A stretch of 64,000 nt of DNA from Omphiscola glabra (GCA_964017045.1 OZ024801.1:30972049-31036048), one strand, 5' to 3'. Positions 10,327 through 24,329 are shown, numbered from the stretch's first letter. The notes: generated by a model not told the origin, from the sequence alone. Numbers and translations: made by a program.

Positions 10327-13300
10327 TCCCCATGTTGTAAATGAACAAATACAGACACAGCCCCCATGTTGTAAATGAACAAATACAGACACAGTCCCCG
10401 TGTTGTAAATGAACAAATATAGACACAGTACCCATATTGTAAATGAACAAATATAGACACAGTCCTCATTTTGTAAATGAACAAATCTAGACACAGTCCC
10501 CATGTTGTAAATAAACAATTACAGACACAGTCCCCATGTCGTAAATGAACAAATACAGACACAGTGCCTATGTTGTAAATGAACAAATATAGACACAGTC
10601 CCCATGTTGTAAATGAACAAATATAGACACAGTCCCCATGTTGTAAATAAACAATTACAGACACAGTCCCCATGTTGTAAGTGAACAAATACAGACACAG
10701 TCCCCATGTTGTAAATGAACAAATATAGACACAGTCCCCATGTTGTAAATGAACAAATACCCCATGTTGAAAATGCACAAATATAGATACAGTCCCCATG
10801 TTGTAAATGAAAAAATATAGACACAGTCCCCATGTTGTAAATGAACAAATAGAGATACAGTCCCCATGTTGTAAATGAGCAAATACAGACGCAGTCCCAA
10901 TGTTATATAGGAACAAATACCCCATGTTGTAAATGCACAAATATAGATACAGTCCCCATGTTGTAAGTGAACGAATATAGACATAGTCCCCATGTTGTAA
11001 ATGAACAAATATAGACACAGTCCCCATATTGTAAATGAACAAATATAGACACAGTCCTCATCTTGTAAATGAACAAATCTAGACACAGTCCCCATGTTGT
11101 AAATAAACAATTACAGACACAGTCCCCATGTTGTAAATGAACAAATACATACACAGTGCCTATGTTGTAAATGAACAAATATAGACACAGTCCCCATGTT
11201 GTAAAGGAACAAATATAGACACAGTCACCATGTTGTAAATGAACAAATACAGACACAGTCCCATGTTGTAAATGAACAAATACAGACACAGTCCCCATGT
11301 TGTAAATGAACAAATACAGACACAGTCCCCATGTTGAAAATGAACAAATATAGACACAGTCCCATGTTATATATGAACAAATACCCCATGTTGTAAATGA
11401 ACAAATAGAGACACAGTCCCATGATGTAAATGAACAAATCTAGACACAGTCCCATGTTATATATGAACAAATACCCCATGTTGTAAATGAACAAATAGAG
11501 AAACAGTCCCATGATGTAAATGAACAAATACAGACACAGTCACATGTTGTAAATGAACAAATACAGACACAGTCCCATGTTGTAAATGAACAAATATAGA
11601 CACAGTCCCATGTTATAAATGAACAAATATAGACACAGTCCCATGTTGTAAATGAACAATTACAGACACAGTCCCCATGTTGTAAATGAACAAATACAGA
11701 CACAGTGCCTATGTTGTAAATGAACAAATATAGACACAGTCCCCATGTTGTAAATGAACAAATATAGACACTGTCACAATGTTGTAAATGAACAAATACA
11801 GACACAGTCCCATGTTGTAAATGAACAAATACAGACACAGTCCCCATGTTGTAAATGAACAAATACAGACACAGTCCCCATGTTGTAAATGAACAAATAT
11901 AGACACAGTCCCATGTTATATATGAACAAATACCCCATGTTGTAAATGAACAAATATAGACACAGTCCCATGTTGTAAATAAACAAATCTAGACACAGTC
12001 CCATGTTATATATGAACAAATACCCCATGTTGTAAATGAACAAATAGAGACACAGTCCCATGTTGTAAATGAACAAATATAGACACAGTCCCATGTTACA
12101 TATGAACAAATACCCCATGTTGTAAATGAACAAATAGAGACACGGTCCCATTTTGTAAATGAACAAATACAGACACAGTCCCATGTTGTAAATGAACAAA
12201 TACAGACACAGTCCCATGTTGTAAATAAACATATCTAGACACAGTCCCATGTTATATATGAACAAATACCCCATGTTGTAAATGAACAAATAGAGACACA
12301 GTCCCATGTTGTAAATGAACAAATATGGACACAGTCCCATGTTACATATGAACAAATACCCCATGTTGTAAATGAACAAATAGAGATACGGTCCCATTTT
12401 GTAAATGAACAAATACAGACACAGTCCCATGTTGTAAATGAACAAATACAGACACAGTCCCATGTTGTAAATGAACAAATATAGACACAGTCCCATGTTA
12501 TAAATGAACAAATATAGACACAGTCCCATGTTGTAAATGAACAAATACAGACACAGTCCCATGTTGTAAATGAACAAATATAGACACAGTCCCATGTTAT
12601 AAATGAACAAATACAGACACAGTCCCATGTTGTAAATGAACAAATACACACAGTCCCATGTTGTAAATGAACAAATATAGACACAGTCCCATATTATATA
12701 TGAACAAATATAGACACAGTCCCATGTTGTAAATGAACAAATACAGACACAGTGCCAATGTTGTAAATGAACAAATATAGACACAGTCCCCATGTTGTAA
12801 ATAAACAAATATACACACAGTCACCATGTTGTAAATGAACAAATACAGACACAGTCCCATGTTGTAAATGAACAAATACAGACACAGTCCCCATGTTGTA
12901 AATGAACAAATACAGACACAGTCCCCATGTTGTAAATGAACAAATATAGACACAGTCCCATGTTATATATGAACAAATACCCCATGTTGTAAATGAACAA
13001 ATAGAGACACAGTCCCATGTTGTAAATGAACAAATATAAACACAGTCCCATGTTATATATGAACAAATACCCCATGTTGTAAATGAACAAATAGAGACAC
13101 AGTCCCATGTTGTAAATGAACAAATCTAGACACAGTCCCATGTTATATATGAACAAATACCCCATGTTGTAAATGAACAAATAGAGACACAGTCCCATGT
13201 TGTAAATGAACAAATATAAACACAGTCCCATGTTATATATGAACAAATACCCCATGTTGTAATGAACAAATATAGACATAGTCCCATGTTGTAAATGAAC

Positions 13301-16300
13301 AAATACAGACACAGTCCCATGTTGTAAATGAACAAATATAGACACAGTCCCATGTTATAAATGAACAAATATAGACACAGTCCCATGTTGTAAATAAACA
13401 AATATAGACACAGTCCCATGTTGTAAATGAACAAATATAGACACAGTCCCATGTTGTAAATAAACAAATATAGACACAGTCCCATGTTGTAAATGAACAA
13501 ATATAGACACATTCCCATGTTATATATGAACAAATAGAGACACAGTCCCATGTTGTAAATGAACAAATACAGACACATTCCCCATGTTGTAAATTAACAA
13601 ATACCCCATGTTGTAAATGAACAAATATAGACACAGTCCCATGTTATATATGAACAAATACCCCATGTTGTAAATGAACAAATATAGACACTGTCCCATG
13701 TTATATATGAACAAATACCCCATGTTGTAAATGAACAAATAGAGACACAGTCCCATGTTGTAAATAAACAAATCTAGACACAGTCCCATGTTATATATGA
13801 ACAAATGCCCCATGTTGTAAATGAACAAATAGAGACACAGTCCCATGTTGTAAATGAACATTTACAGACACAGCCCCCATGTTGTAAATGAACAAATACA
13901 GACACAGTGCCTATGTTGTAAATGAACAAATATAGACACAGTCCCCATGTTGTAAAGGAACAAATATAGACACAGTCCCATGTTATAAATGAACAAATAC
14001 AGACACAGTCCCATGTTGTAAATGAACAAATACAGACACAGTCCCCATGTTGTAAATGAACAAATACAGACACAGTCCCCATGTTGTAAATGAACAAATA
14101 TAGACACAGTCCCATGTTATATATGAACAAATACCCCATGTTGTAAATGAACAAATAGAGACACAGTCCCATGATGTAAATGAACAAATCTAGACACAGT
14201 CCCATGTTATATATGAACAAATACCCCATGTTGTAAATGAACAAATAGAGACACAGTCCCATGTTGTAAATGAACAAATACAGACACAGTCCCATGTTGT
14301 AAATGAACAAATACAGACACAGTCCCATGTTGTAAATGAACAAATATAGACACAGTCCCATGTTATAAATGAACAAATATAGACACAGTCCCATGTTGTA
14401 AATGAACAAATACAGACACAGTCCCATGTTGTAAATGAACAAATATAGACACAGTCCCATGTTGTAAATGAACAAATACAGACACAGTCCCATGTTGTAA
14501 ATGAACAAACATAGACACAGTCCCATGTTGTAAATGAACAAATATAGACACAGTCCCATGTTATAAATGAACAAATATAGACACAGTCCCATTTGGTAAA
14601 TAAACAATTACAGACACAGTCCCTATGTTGTAAATGAACAAATACAGACACAGTGCCTATGTTGTAAATGAACAAATATAGACACAGTCCCCATGTTGTA
14701 AATGAACAAATATAGACACTGTCACAATGTTGTAAATGAACAAATACAGACACAGTCCCATGTTGTAAATGAACAAATACAGACACAGTGCCTATGTTGT
14801 AAATGAACAAATATAGACACAGTCCCCATGTTGTAAATGAACAAATATAGACACTGTCACAATGTTGTAAATGAACAAATACAGACACAGTCCCATGTTG
14901 TAAATGAACAAATACAGACACAGTCCCCATGTTGTAAATGAACAAATACAGACACAGTCCCCATGTTGTAAATGAACAAATAGAGACACAGTCCCATGTT
15001 GTAAATAAACAAATCTAGACACAGTCCCATGTTATATATGAACAAATACCCCATGTTGTAAATGAACAAATAGAGACACAGTCCCATGTTGTAAATGAAC
15101 AAATATAATCACAGTCCCGTGTTATATATGAACAAATACCCCATGTTGTAAATGAACAAATATAGACACAGTCACATGTTGTAAATGAACAAATACAGAC
15201 ACAGTCCCATGTTGTAAATGAACAAATATAGACACAGTCCCATGTTATAAATGAACAAATATAGACACAGTCCCATGTTGTAAATGAACAATTACAGACA
15301 CAGTCCCCATGTTGTAAATGAACAAATACAGACACAGTGCCTATGTTGTAAATGAACAAATATAGACACAGTCCCCATGTTGTAAATGAACAAATATAGA
15401 CACTGTCACAATGTTGTAAATGAACAAATACAGACACAGTCCCATGTTGTAAATGAACAAATACAGACACAGTCCCCATGTTGTAAATGAACAAATACAG
15501 ACACAGTCCCCATGTTGTAAATGAACAAATATAGACACAGTCCCATGTTATATATGAACAAATACCCCATGTTGTAAATGAACAAATATAGACACAGTCC
15601 CATGTTGTAAATAAACAAATCTAGACACAGTCCCATGTTATATATGAACAAATACCCCATGTTGTAAATGAACAAATAGAGACACAGTCCCATGTTGTAA
15701 ATGAACAAATATAGACACAGTCCCATGTTACATATGAACAAATACCCCATGTTGTAAATGAACAAATAGAGACACGGTCCCATTTTGTAAATGAACAAAT
15801 ACAGACACAGTCCCATGTTGTAAATGAACAAATACAGACACAGTCCCATGTTGTAAATAAACAAATCTAGACACAGTCCCATGTTATATATGAACAAATA
15901 CCCCATGTTGTAAATGAACAAATAGAGACACAGTCCCATGTTGTAAATGAACAAATATGGACACAGTCCCATGTTACATATGAACAAATACCCCATGTTG
16001 TAAATGAACAAATAGAGATACGGTCCCATTTTGTAAATGAACAAATACAGACACAGTCCCATGTTGTAAATGAACAAATACAGACACAGTCCCATGTTGT
16101 AAATGAACAAATATAGACACAGTCCCATGTTATAAATGAACAAATATAGACACAGTCCCATGTTGTAAATGAACAAATACAGACACAGTCCCATGTTGTA
16201 AATGAACAAATATAGACACAGTCCCATGTTATAAATGAACAAATACAGACACAGTCCCATGTTGTAAATGAACAAATACACACAGTCCCATGTTGTAAAT

Positions 16301-19300
16301 GAACAAATATAGACACAGTCCCATATTATATATGAACAAATATAGACACAGTCCCATGTTGTAAATGAACAAATACAGACACAGTGCCAATGTTGTAAAT
16401 GAACAAATATAGACACAGTCCCCATGTTGTAAATAAACAAATATACACACAGTCACCATGTTGTAAATGAACAAATACAGACACAGTCCCATGTTGTAAA
16501 TGAACAAATACAGACACAGTCCCCATGTTGTAAATGAACAAATACAGACACAGTCCCCATGTTGTAAATGAACAAATATAGACACAGTCCCATGTTATAT
16601 ATGAACAAATACCCCATGTTGTAAATGAACAAATAGAGACACAGTCCCATGTTGTAAATGAACAAATATAAACACAGTCCCATGTTATATATGAACAAAT
16701 ACCCCATGTTGTAAATGAACAAATAGAGACACAGTCCCATGTTGTAAATGAACAAATCTAGACACAGTCCCATGTTATATATGAACAAATACCCCATGTT
16801 GTAAATGAACAAATAGAGACACAGTCCCATGTTGTAAATGAACAAATATAAACACAGTCCCATGTTATATATGAACAAATACCCCATGTTGTAATGAACA
16901 AATATAGACATAGTCCCATGTTGTAAATGAACAAATACAGACACAGTCCCATGTTGTAAATGAACAAATATAGACACAGTCCCATGTTATAAATGAACAA
17001 ATATAGACACAGTCCCATGTTGTAAATAAACAAATATAGACACAGTCCCATGTTGTAAATGAACAAATATAGACACAGTCCCATGTTGTAAATAAACAAA
17101 TATAGACACAGTCCCATGTTGTAAATGAACAAATATAGACACATTCCCATGTTATATATGAACAAATAGAGACACAGTCCCATGTTGTAAATGAACAAAT
17201 ACAGACACATTCCCCATGTTGTAAATTAACAAATACCCCATGTTGTAAATGAACAAATATAGACACAGTCCCATGTTATATATGAACAAATACCCCATGT
17301 TGTAAATGAACAAATATAGACACTGTCCCATGTTATATATGAACAAATACCCCATGTTGTAAATGAACAAATAGAGACACAGTCCCATGTTGTAAATAAA
17401 CAAATCTAGACACAGTCCCATGTTATATATGAACAAATGCCCCATGTTGTAAATGAACAAATAGAGACACAGTCCCATGTTGTAAATGAACATTTACAGA
17501 CACAGCCCCCATGTTGTAAATGAACAAATACAGACACAGTGCCTATGTTGTAAATGAACAAATATAGACACAGTCCCCATGTTGTAAAGGAACAAATATA
17601 GACACAGTCCCATGTTATAAATGAACAAATACAGACACAGTCCCATGTTGTAAATGAACAAATACAGACACAGTCCCCATGTTGTAAATGAACAAATACA
17701 GACACAGTCCCCATGTTGTAAATGAACAAATATAGACACAGTCCCATGTTATATATGAACAAATACCCCATGTTGTAAATGAACAAATAGAGACACAGTC
17801 CCATGATGTAAATGAACAAATCTAGACACAGTCCCATGTTATATATGAACAAATACCCCATGTTGTAAATGAACAAATAGAGACACAGTCCCATGTTGTA
17901 AATGAACAAATACAGACACAGTCCCATGTTGTAAATGAACAAATACAGACACAGTCCCATGTTGTAAATGAACAAATATAGACACAGTCCCATGTTATAA
18001 ATGAACAAATATAGACACAGTCCCATGTTGTAAATGAACAAATACAGACACAGTCCCATGTTGTAAATGAACAAATATAGACACAGTCCCATGTTGTAAA
18101 TGAACAAATACAGACACAGTCCCATGTTGTAAATGAACAAACATAGACACAGTCCCATGTTGTAAATGAACAAATATAGACACAGTCCCATGTTATAAAT
18201 GAACAAATATAGACACAGTCCCATTTGGTAAATAAACAATTACAGACACAGTCCCTATGTTGTAAATGAACAAATACAGACACAGTGCCTATGTTGTAAA
18301 TGAACAAATATAGACACAGTCCCCATGTTGTAAATGAACAAATATAGACACTGTCACAATGTTGTAAATGAACAAATACAGACACAGTCCCATGTTGTAA
18401 ATGAACAAATACAGACACAGTGCCTATGTTGTAAATGAACAAATATAGACACAGTCCCCATGTTGTAAATGAACAAATATAGACACTGTCACAATGTTGT
18501 AAATGAACAAATACAGACACAGTCCCATGTTGTAAATGAACAAATACAGACACAGTCCCCATGTTGTAAATGAACAAATACAGACACAGTCCCCATGTTG
18601 TAAATGAACAAATAGAGACACAGTCCCATGTTGTAAATAAACAAATCTAGACACAGTCCCATGTTATATATGAACAAATACCCCATGTTGTAAATGAACA
18701 AATAGAGACACAGTCCCATGTTGTAAATGAACAAATATAGACACAGTCCCATGTTACATATGAACAAATACCCCATGTTGTAAATAAACAAATAGAGACA
18801 CGGTCCCATTTTGTAAATGAACAAATACAGACACAGTCCCATGTTGTAAATGAACAAATACAGACACAGTCCCATGTTGTAAATGAACAAATATAGACAC
18901 AGTCCCATGTTATAAATGAACAAATATAGAAATAGTCCCATGTTGTAAATGAACAAATACAGACACAGTCCCATGTTGTAAATGAACAAATATAGACACA
19001 GTCCCATGTTATAAATGAACAAATACAGACACAGTCCCATGTTGTAAATGAACAAATACACACAGCCCCATGTTGTAAATGAACAAATATAGACACAGTC
19101 CCATATTATACATGAACAAATATAGACACAGTCCCATGTTGTAAATGAACAATTACAGACACAGCCCCCATGTTGTAAATGAACAAATACAGACACAGTG
19201 CCTATGTTGTAAATGAACAAATATAGACACAGTCCCCATGTTGTAAATAAACAAATATAGACACAGTCACCATGTTGTAAATGAACAAATACAGACACAG

Positions 19301-20142
19301 TCCCATGTTGTAAATGAACAAATACAGACACAGTCCCCATGTTGTAAATGAACAAATACAGACACAGTCCCCATGTTGTAAATGAACAAATATAGACAAA
19401 GTCCCATGTTATATATGAACAAATACCCCATGTTGTAAATGAACAAATAGAGACACAGTCCCATGATGTAAATGAACAAATCTAGACACAGTCCCATGTT
19501 ATATATGACCAAATACCCCATGTTGTAAATGAACAAATAGAGACACAGTCCCATGTTGTAAATGAACAAATATAAACACAGTCCCATGTTATATATGAAC
19601 AAATACCCCATGTTGTAAATGAACAAATAGAGACACAGTCCCATGTTGTAAATGAACAAATATAAACACAGTCCCATGTTATATATGAACATATACCCCA
19701 TGTTGTGAATGAACAAATAGAGACACAGTCCCATGTTGTAAATGAACAAATATAATCACAGTCCCGTGTTATATATGAACAAATACCCCATGTTGTAAAT
19801 GAACAAATATAGACACAGTCCCATGTTGTAAATGAACAAATACAGACACAGTCCCATGTTGTAAATGAACAAATACAGACACAGTCCCATGTTGTAAATG
19901 AACAAATATAGACACAGTCCCATGTTATAAATGAACAAATACAGACACAGTCCTCATGTTGTAAATGAACAAATACCCCATGTTGTAAATGAACAAATAT
20001 AGACACAGTCCCATGTTATATATGAACAAATACCCCATGTTGTAAATGAACAAATATAGACACAGTCCCATGTTATATATGAGCAAATACCCCATGTTGT
20101 AAATGAACAAATACAGACACAGACCCCATGTTGTAAATGAAC
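10327..20142. repeat. 9.8-kb satellite array of 33/34-bp units
   Basis: About 290 head-to-tail units with the core CATGTTGTAAATGAACAAAT followed by AYAGACACAGTCCC. Three unit lengths coexist. The 34-bp unit (CCCC before ATG) dominates the left 1 kb. A 33-bp unit (CCC) dominates the middle. A 23-bp unit lacks AGACACAGT and reads CATGTTATATATGAACAAATACC. Switching between 33 and 34 bp changes frame, so frames such as MGLCLYLFIYN repeats start and stop throughout; none is a gene. A G-run of C residues near 10140 precedes the array. Confidence 0.97.
11521..18739. repeat. Higher-order tandem duplication with 3,632-bp offset inside the satellite
   Basis: Bases about 11521-15107 recur at about 15153-18739 with a constant offset of 3,632. 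The same order of 33-, 34- and 23-bp units and the same private variants recur, for example GTCACATG, AACATTTACAGACACAGCCC and CCCATTTGGTAAATAAAC. By eye I found only two differences (11531 c versus 15163 t, and 12232 t versus 15864 a). The two copies are separated by about 45 bp that do not match. A shorter, more diverged third copy occupies roughly 18640-19400. Confidence 0.88.
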
Positions 20143-20333
20143 TTAATGACTTTCTGCAGTACACGTGTAAAATTAAATGAAGGACAAAGACAGCTGCACC
20201 GGGTGGCCAGAGTAGATCATCGGGTCGGGGGGCCGGGGTGGGAAAGTGGGATACTGAAGATCTAGCAATTGGGACGTCCCAACTGTCACGTATCTTTTTT
20301 TTGGGTCAAGAAAATGTTTTAGTCTGGCTAAAG

Positions 20334-20524
20334 CAGTGGTCACCAATTATTTTTTTCACGGCAGGCCAGATGAACTGGCCGGACAACGGAAAAAATAACG
20401 AGCGCGGACTGGATAATCATTCTGTACAATACTTGCAAGCAAGTTCAAGTACCGTTGGCGGGCCGGATGAACTGGCCTCGCGAGCCGGATCCGACCCGCG
20501 GGCCGAAGTTTGGTGACCCCCCTG
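20334..20524. mobile_element. Non-autonomous hAT-type transposon, 191 bp
   Basis: The ends CAGTGGTCACCAATT and AAGTTTGGTGACCCCCCTG are inverted repeats. Flanking octamers GGCTAAAG (20326-20333) and GGCCAAAG (20525-20532) match at seven of eight bases. The interior is GC-rich (CGGGCCGGATGAACTGGCC, CCGACCCGCGGGCCG). There is no transposase. It sits just right of the 9.8-kb satellite. Confidence 0.8.
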
Positions 20525-20704
20525 GGCCAAAGGAAGGACAAGCAAGTGGAGCGAAGTAACATCTTTTATGTTTCAGTTCCACGCTTTCCAAAATTTCACA
20601 CACAAAGCAACCACTGTTTTACAAAGTACAGGATAGATACTTACATTTTTCCTCTTGGTGCCTTTGACCGGCGGGCTGGGCTCCATTTCTGTTTGGCGTT
20701 TTCT

Positions 20705-20965
20705 TTTAAAAATCCAATAATCCACTATATGTTAAATCCAACAATCCACAATTGTTTTGTTTATGTGTGTGTGTGTCTAAGTTAAATCCATATATCCATA
20801 ACCTCGGAGAGTTGTACTTAGACTCGTGTGTGTGTGCACAGGAAACCGGGTTCTCCCCGTGTGTCTGATCGCGTGTCTTTATCATAAGTGGCCCAGGCCG
20901 TAAGGCGACACTGTTATCCACAGCCTAACAGTAACAGCAGCACATGTTTAGAAACACCACCAACG
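20705..20965 (+). repeat. Dispersed repeat family A, copy 2
   Basis: A diverged partner of 170-395. It has only about two of the AATCCAACAATCCAC units that are amplified at the window start, plus a GTGTGTGT run where copy 1 has GTGTTGTT. The landmark GCGTGTCTTTATCATAAGT is well kept. Confidence 0.6.
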
Positions 20966-21332
20966 GAGGCTTCCCCCCCGTGTCCTGCATGGGTTTTCTA
21001 AACAAAATAATTTCTGTTGTCAAATGAGCGCCGATAGGTGTATATTTTCTTCTTTGTTTTGTGGGGGGGGGGGGGGGGCTGACAATCCATCAATTACGTC
21101 ATGCATATCGGGCGCCACCCCCCCCCCCCCATTCAAATTTGCGACAATGTGGAGGGATGGGTCAAAACAGGGTGACGTCATTTATGAATTGTCATTATAT
21201 TTTATATATGTACATGATATAACATGTGTTATGCATGTAATGTAAGTTATCGCATTGTCGTGAGTCTATTTCCACAATACGTTGACACAAAAGGTCCACA
21301 GATTTGTGGGCCACCGCCCGTATTTCAGATAT
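20966..21332. other. Spacer with poly-G and poly-C tracts
   Basis: A G tract near 21062-21078 and a C tract near 21117-21130 face each other and could pair. A perfect CRE octamer TGACGTCA is at 21173-21180. No gene was found. Confidence 0.5.
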
Positions 21333-21687
21333 GCTGTAATGCTGATGTTAGGAATGGAACGAATAGCCTAGAGCAGATGGCGAGGGGGTCCTGACACTAA
21401 TGCTGATGTTAGGAATGGAACGAATTAGCCTAGAGCAGATGGGGAGGGGTCCTGACACTAATGCTGATGTTACCCTAGAGCAGATGGGGAGGGGGTCCTG
21501 ACACTAATGCTGATGTTACCCTGGAGCAGATGGGGAGGGGGTCCTGACACTAATGCTGATGTTACCCTAGAGCAGATGGGGAGGGGGTCCTGACACTAAT
21601 GCTGATGTTACCCTAGAGCAGATGGGGAGGGGGTCCTGACACTAATGCTGATGTTAGCCTAGAGCAGATGGGGAGGGGGTCCTGAGA
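21333..21687. repeat. 46-bp minisatellite
   Basis: About seven and a half units with core ACTAATGCTGATGTTACCCT and AGAGCAGATGGGGAGGG. The first two units are longer because they carry AGGAATGGAACGAAT between TGTTA and the CCTAGAG block. The array therefore preserves an ancestral longer unit at its left edge. Confidence 0.92.
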
Positions 21688-21808
21688 CTACGGAAGAATG
21701 AAGCACTATCGTAATGCATGATTGCACAACATGACCTCTATATTTTTTTTTTTAAAGTAATAGACAAAAATAATTTCTGATCGGAGAAAAGCAAGCTACT
21801 CCTGTATA

Positions 21809-22532
21809 GAACTTGAACCAGGGGCAGACTTTATGAACTTAAACCACGGGCAGACTTTATGAACTTAAACCAGACGCAGACTTTATGAACTTAAACCAGA
21901 AGCAGACTTTATGAACTTAAACCAGAAGCAGACTTTATGAACTTAAACCACGGGCAGACTTTATGAACTTAAACCAGACGCAGACTTTATGAACTTAAAC
22001 CAGAAGCAGACTTTATGAACTTAAATCAGAAGCAGACTTTATGAACTTAAACCAGACGCAGACTTTTTGAACTTAAACCACGGGAAGACTTTATGAACTT
22101 AAATCATAAGCAGACTTTATGAACTTAAACCAGACGCAGACTTTATGAACTTAAACCAGAAGCAGACTTTATGAACTTAAATCAGAAGCAGACTTTATGA
22201 ACTTAAACCAGACGCAGACTTTATGAGCTTAAACCAGAAGCAGACTTTATGAACTTAAACCAGACGCAGACTTTATGAACTTAAACCAGATGCAGACTTT
22301 ATGAACTTAAACCAGAAGCAGACTTTATGAACTTAAACCAGAAGCAGACTTTATGAACTTAAACCACGGGCAGACTTTATGAACTTAAACCAGAAGCAGA
22401 CTTTATGAACTTAAACCACGGGCTGACTTTATGAACTTAAACGAGAGATATCCTTTATTAACTTGAACCAGACGCAGACTTTATGAACGTGAACCAGAGC
22501 CAGACTTTATGAACGTGAACCAGACTTCGTGA
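21809..22532. repeat. 26-bp minisatellite, about 27 copies
   Basis: The core is CAGACTTTATGAACTTAAAC followed by a variable hexamer (CAGAAG, CAGACG or CACGGG). The order of these hexamers is not random: the run ACG, AAG, AAG recurs several times, suggesting multi-unit duplications. The array appears to have grown from ACTTGAACCAGGGGCAG, which is single-copy near 738. Confidence 0.93.
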
Positions 22533-22789
22533 AGCAGTGGCAGAGTTCAAATGACAAGATTCTTGGTCAATCCATTGGAGCTGTTTCACCGAAAGTTCAA
22601 ACCATTCACTTCGAGTCTTGACAAACATTTATTTATTTTATGACAAGATCATCGCGACAATACACAGGAGTTGGCACATGATATTTCCTTGGGAAAAAAA
22701 GCAACTTCACATCCCATCACCACTGTAACTACACACTAACTTATCCCGACACATTTAAGCGTCTTTGTGTATATCGGGCTTTCCCCTCA

Positions 22790-23190
22790 GTGTGACTCCG
22801 TGTCGCGTGACTCCGTGTCGTGTGACTCCGTGGCGAGTGACTCCGTGTCGCCTGACTCCGTGGCGCCTGACTCCGTGTCGCGTGACTCCGTGTCGCGTGA
22901 CTCCGTGTCGCGTGACTCCGTGTCGCCTGACTCCGTGTCGCCTGACTCCGTGTCGCGTGACTCCGTGTCGCGTGACTCCGTGTCGCGTGACTCCGTGGCG
23001 TGTGACTCCGTGGCGAGTGACTCCGTGTCGCCTGACTCCGTGTCGCCTGACTCCGTGGCGAGTGACTCCGTGGCGCCTGACTCCGTGTCGCCTGACTCCG
23101 TGCCGCCTGACTCCGTGCCGCCTGACTCCGTGTCGCGTGACTCCGTGTCGCGTGTGACTCCGTGTGGCGTGTGACTCCGTGTGGCGTGTG
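22790..23190. repeat. 15-bp GC-rich minisatellite
   Basis: About 26 units of GACTCCGTGTCGCGT with TCG/GCG/CCG and CGT/CCT/AGT variants, so it is rich in CpG. The last units lengthen to 17 bp (GTGTGACTCCGTGTGGC). The 15-bp period keeps several frames open on both strands; I regard them as non-coding. Confidence 0.93.
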
Positions 23191-23575
23191 GCTATTTCTT
23201 CACTTAAAAAGATTTCTCCGACTTGAGAACAAAACATTTGGTTTAGGTTGATCTCACACAATCAAACTCAACACACAAGTAATTCACACACAGTAGCAAC
23301 ATCCACCAACGAATGAACGAGCGGGGAAAGAAAAGAAAGAAATCCCAACTCTCACTGAGTACTTCGGACGACCCACTTCAAGCACACGACCCACTTCAAG
23401 CACACAACCCACTTCCAGCGTCTGTTCCATATTAACGACAACTGTCCTATGAAACTGACCCTGGCGTTTAATCTCTTGATATGCTACGGCGTTACCCCTA
23501 CCCCCCCCCTTAACCCACAAACCGGCTTTCTAGTAATTTAAATCCACACCCCTCCCATTTTTTTTCTCTTCAAGA
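23191..23575. other. Spacer with short repeats
   Basis: It contains three copies of an 18-bp CGACCCACTTCAAGCACA-like motif near 23367-23418 and C-runs near 23500-23510. No supported gene. Confidence 0.45.
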
Positions 23576-23802
23576 CAGTGGTGCTCAAGCCTGTTACAAC
23601 CCCCCCCCCCCACCCAACATTGGTGCCGTGCCTAAACTATTGGTTTGCGAGTTGTGATTCATCATACTGATAAACCTCATGTAATGTAATCTATATTTGT
23701 AGTACTGTATTAGCTTAAGACTATACGGTGGGTTTGATTGGGGAGATAACTGTGACGTAACGTGTCAAAAAGTAACCAGACTTCCAGGTTTTAGAACCAC
23801 TC
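23576..23802. mobile_element. Possible decayed hAT-type element
   Basis: The left end CAGTGGTGCTCAAGCCTG and the right end CCAGGTTTTAGAACCACTC are inverted repeats at about 14 of 18 positions. No convincing 8-bp target duplication is seen, so it is either old or a chance pairing. The interior holds a C12-type tract near 23600. Confidence 0.35.
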
Positions 23803-23870
23803 CAAAACAACAGTTAACAACCTTACCTCCACAAGGTTCTTAAACTCTGTTTAAACACTCGTTTATATCA

Positions 23871-24125
23871 CAGGGGTTCTTAAACTTTTCTCTTTTGCAG
23901 CGCCGCAACGTCTTTTGATTTCAAAACATTTCTCGCCCCTCCATCCCACCGCCACCCCCCCCCTTTTTTTTTTACGGTGTCAAAATATATTTCACGCACG
24001 ACCCACGATTAATTTTTTTTTTTAAAATGGAAATAAACCTGAATTTTCTGGGGTCCTCCCAGCACTCATTGACCCTGCAATCCGCACCCACGTGGGGTGT
24101 GTGAACCCCTTTTTAAGAACCTCTG
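23871..24125. mobile_element. Non-autonomous hAT-type transposon, 255 bp
   Basis: The terminal repeats are CAGGGGTTCTTAAACTTTT and CCTTTTTAAGAACCTCTG. Flanking octamers TTATATCA and CTATAACA match at six of eight. The interior has GCAGCGCCGCAACG and CGCACCCACGTGGGGTGTG. It is likely an old copy. Confidence 0.65.
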
Positions 24126-24329
24126 CTATAACATATCGTTGAGCCCTCGAGTTTCCCTCGGTAAACACGAATAAGTCAACAGGAAACATCTCATCAATCA
24201 TTTGACTGCACTCGTAAAATTGGGACCCCCCCCCCACAGAAAAAGTGGGGGGGGGGGGAATTAAAATGTCTTTATCGCTTTATTTCAAGAGGGGAAGGTT
24301 TCCGGTGACAATGATATATTAAAGTTAAA

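Noticed and set aside
10327..20142. Many membrane-protein-like frames (LCLYLFIYN repeats)
   Set aside because: They start and stop wherever 33-bp units change to 34 or 23 bp, with no conserved start, stop or length.
10327..20142. CRISPR-like array (repeat with spacers)
   Set aside because: There are no unique spacers between units, the units are contiguous, and the DNA is eukaryotic.
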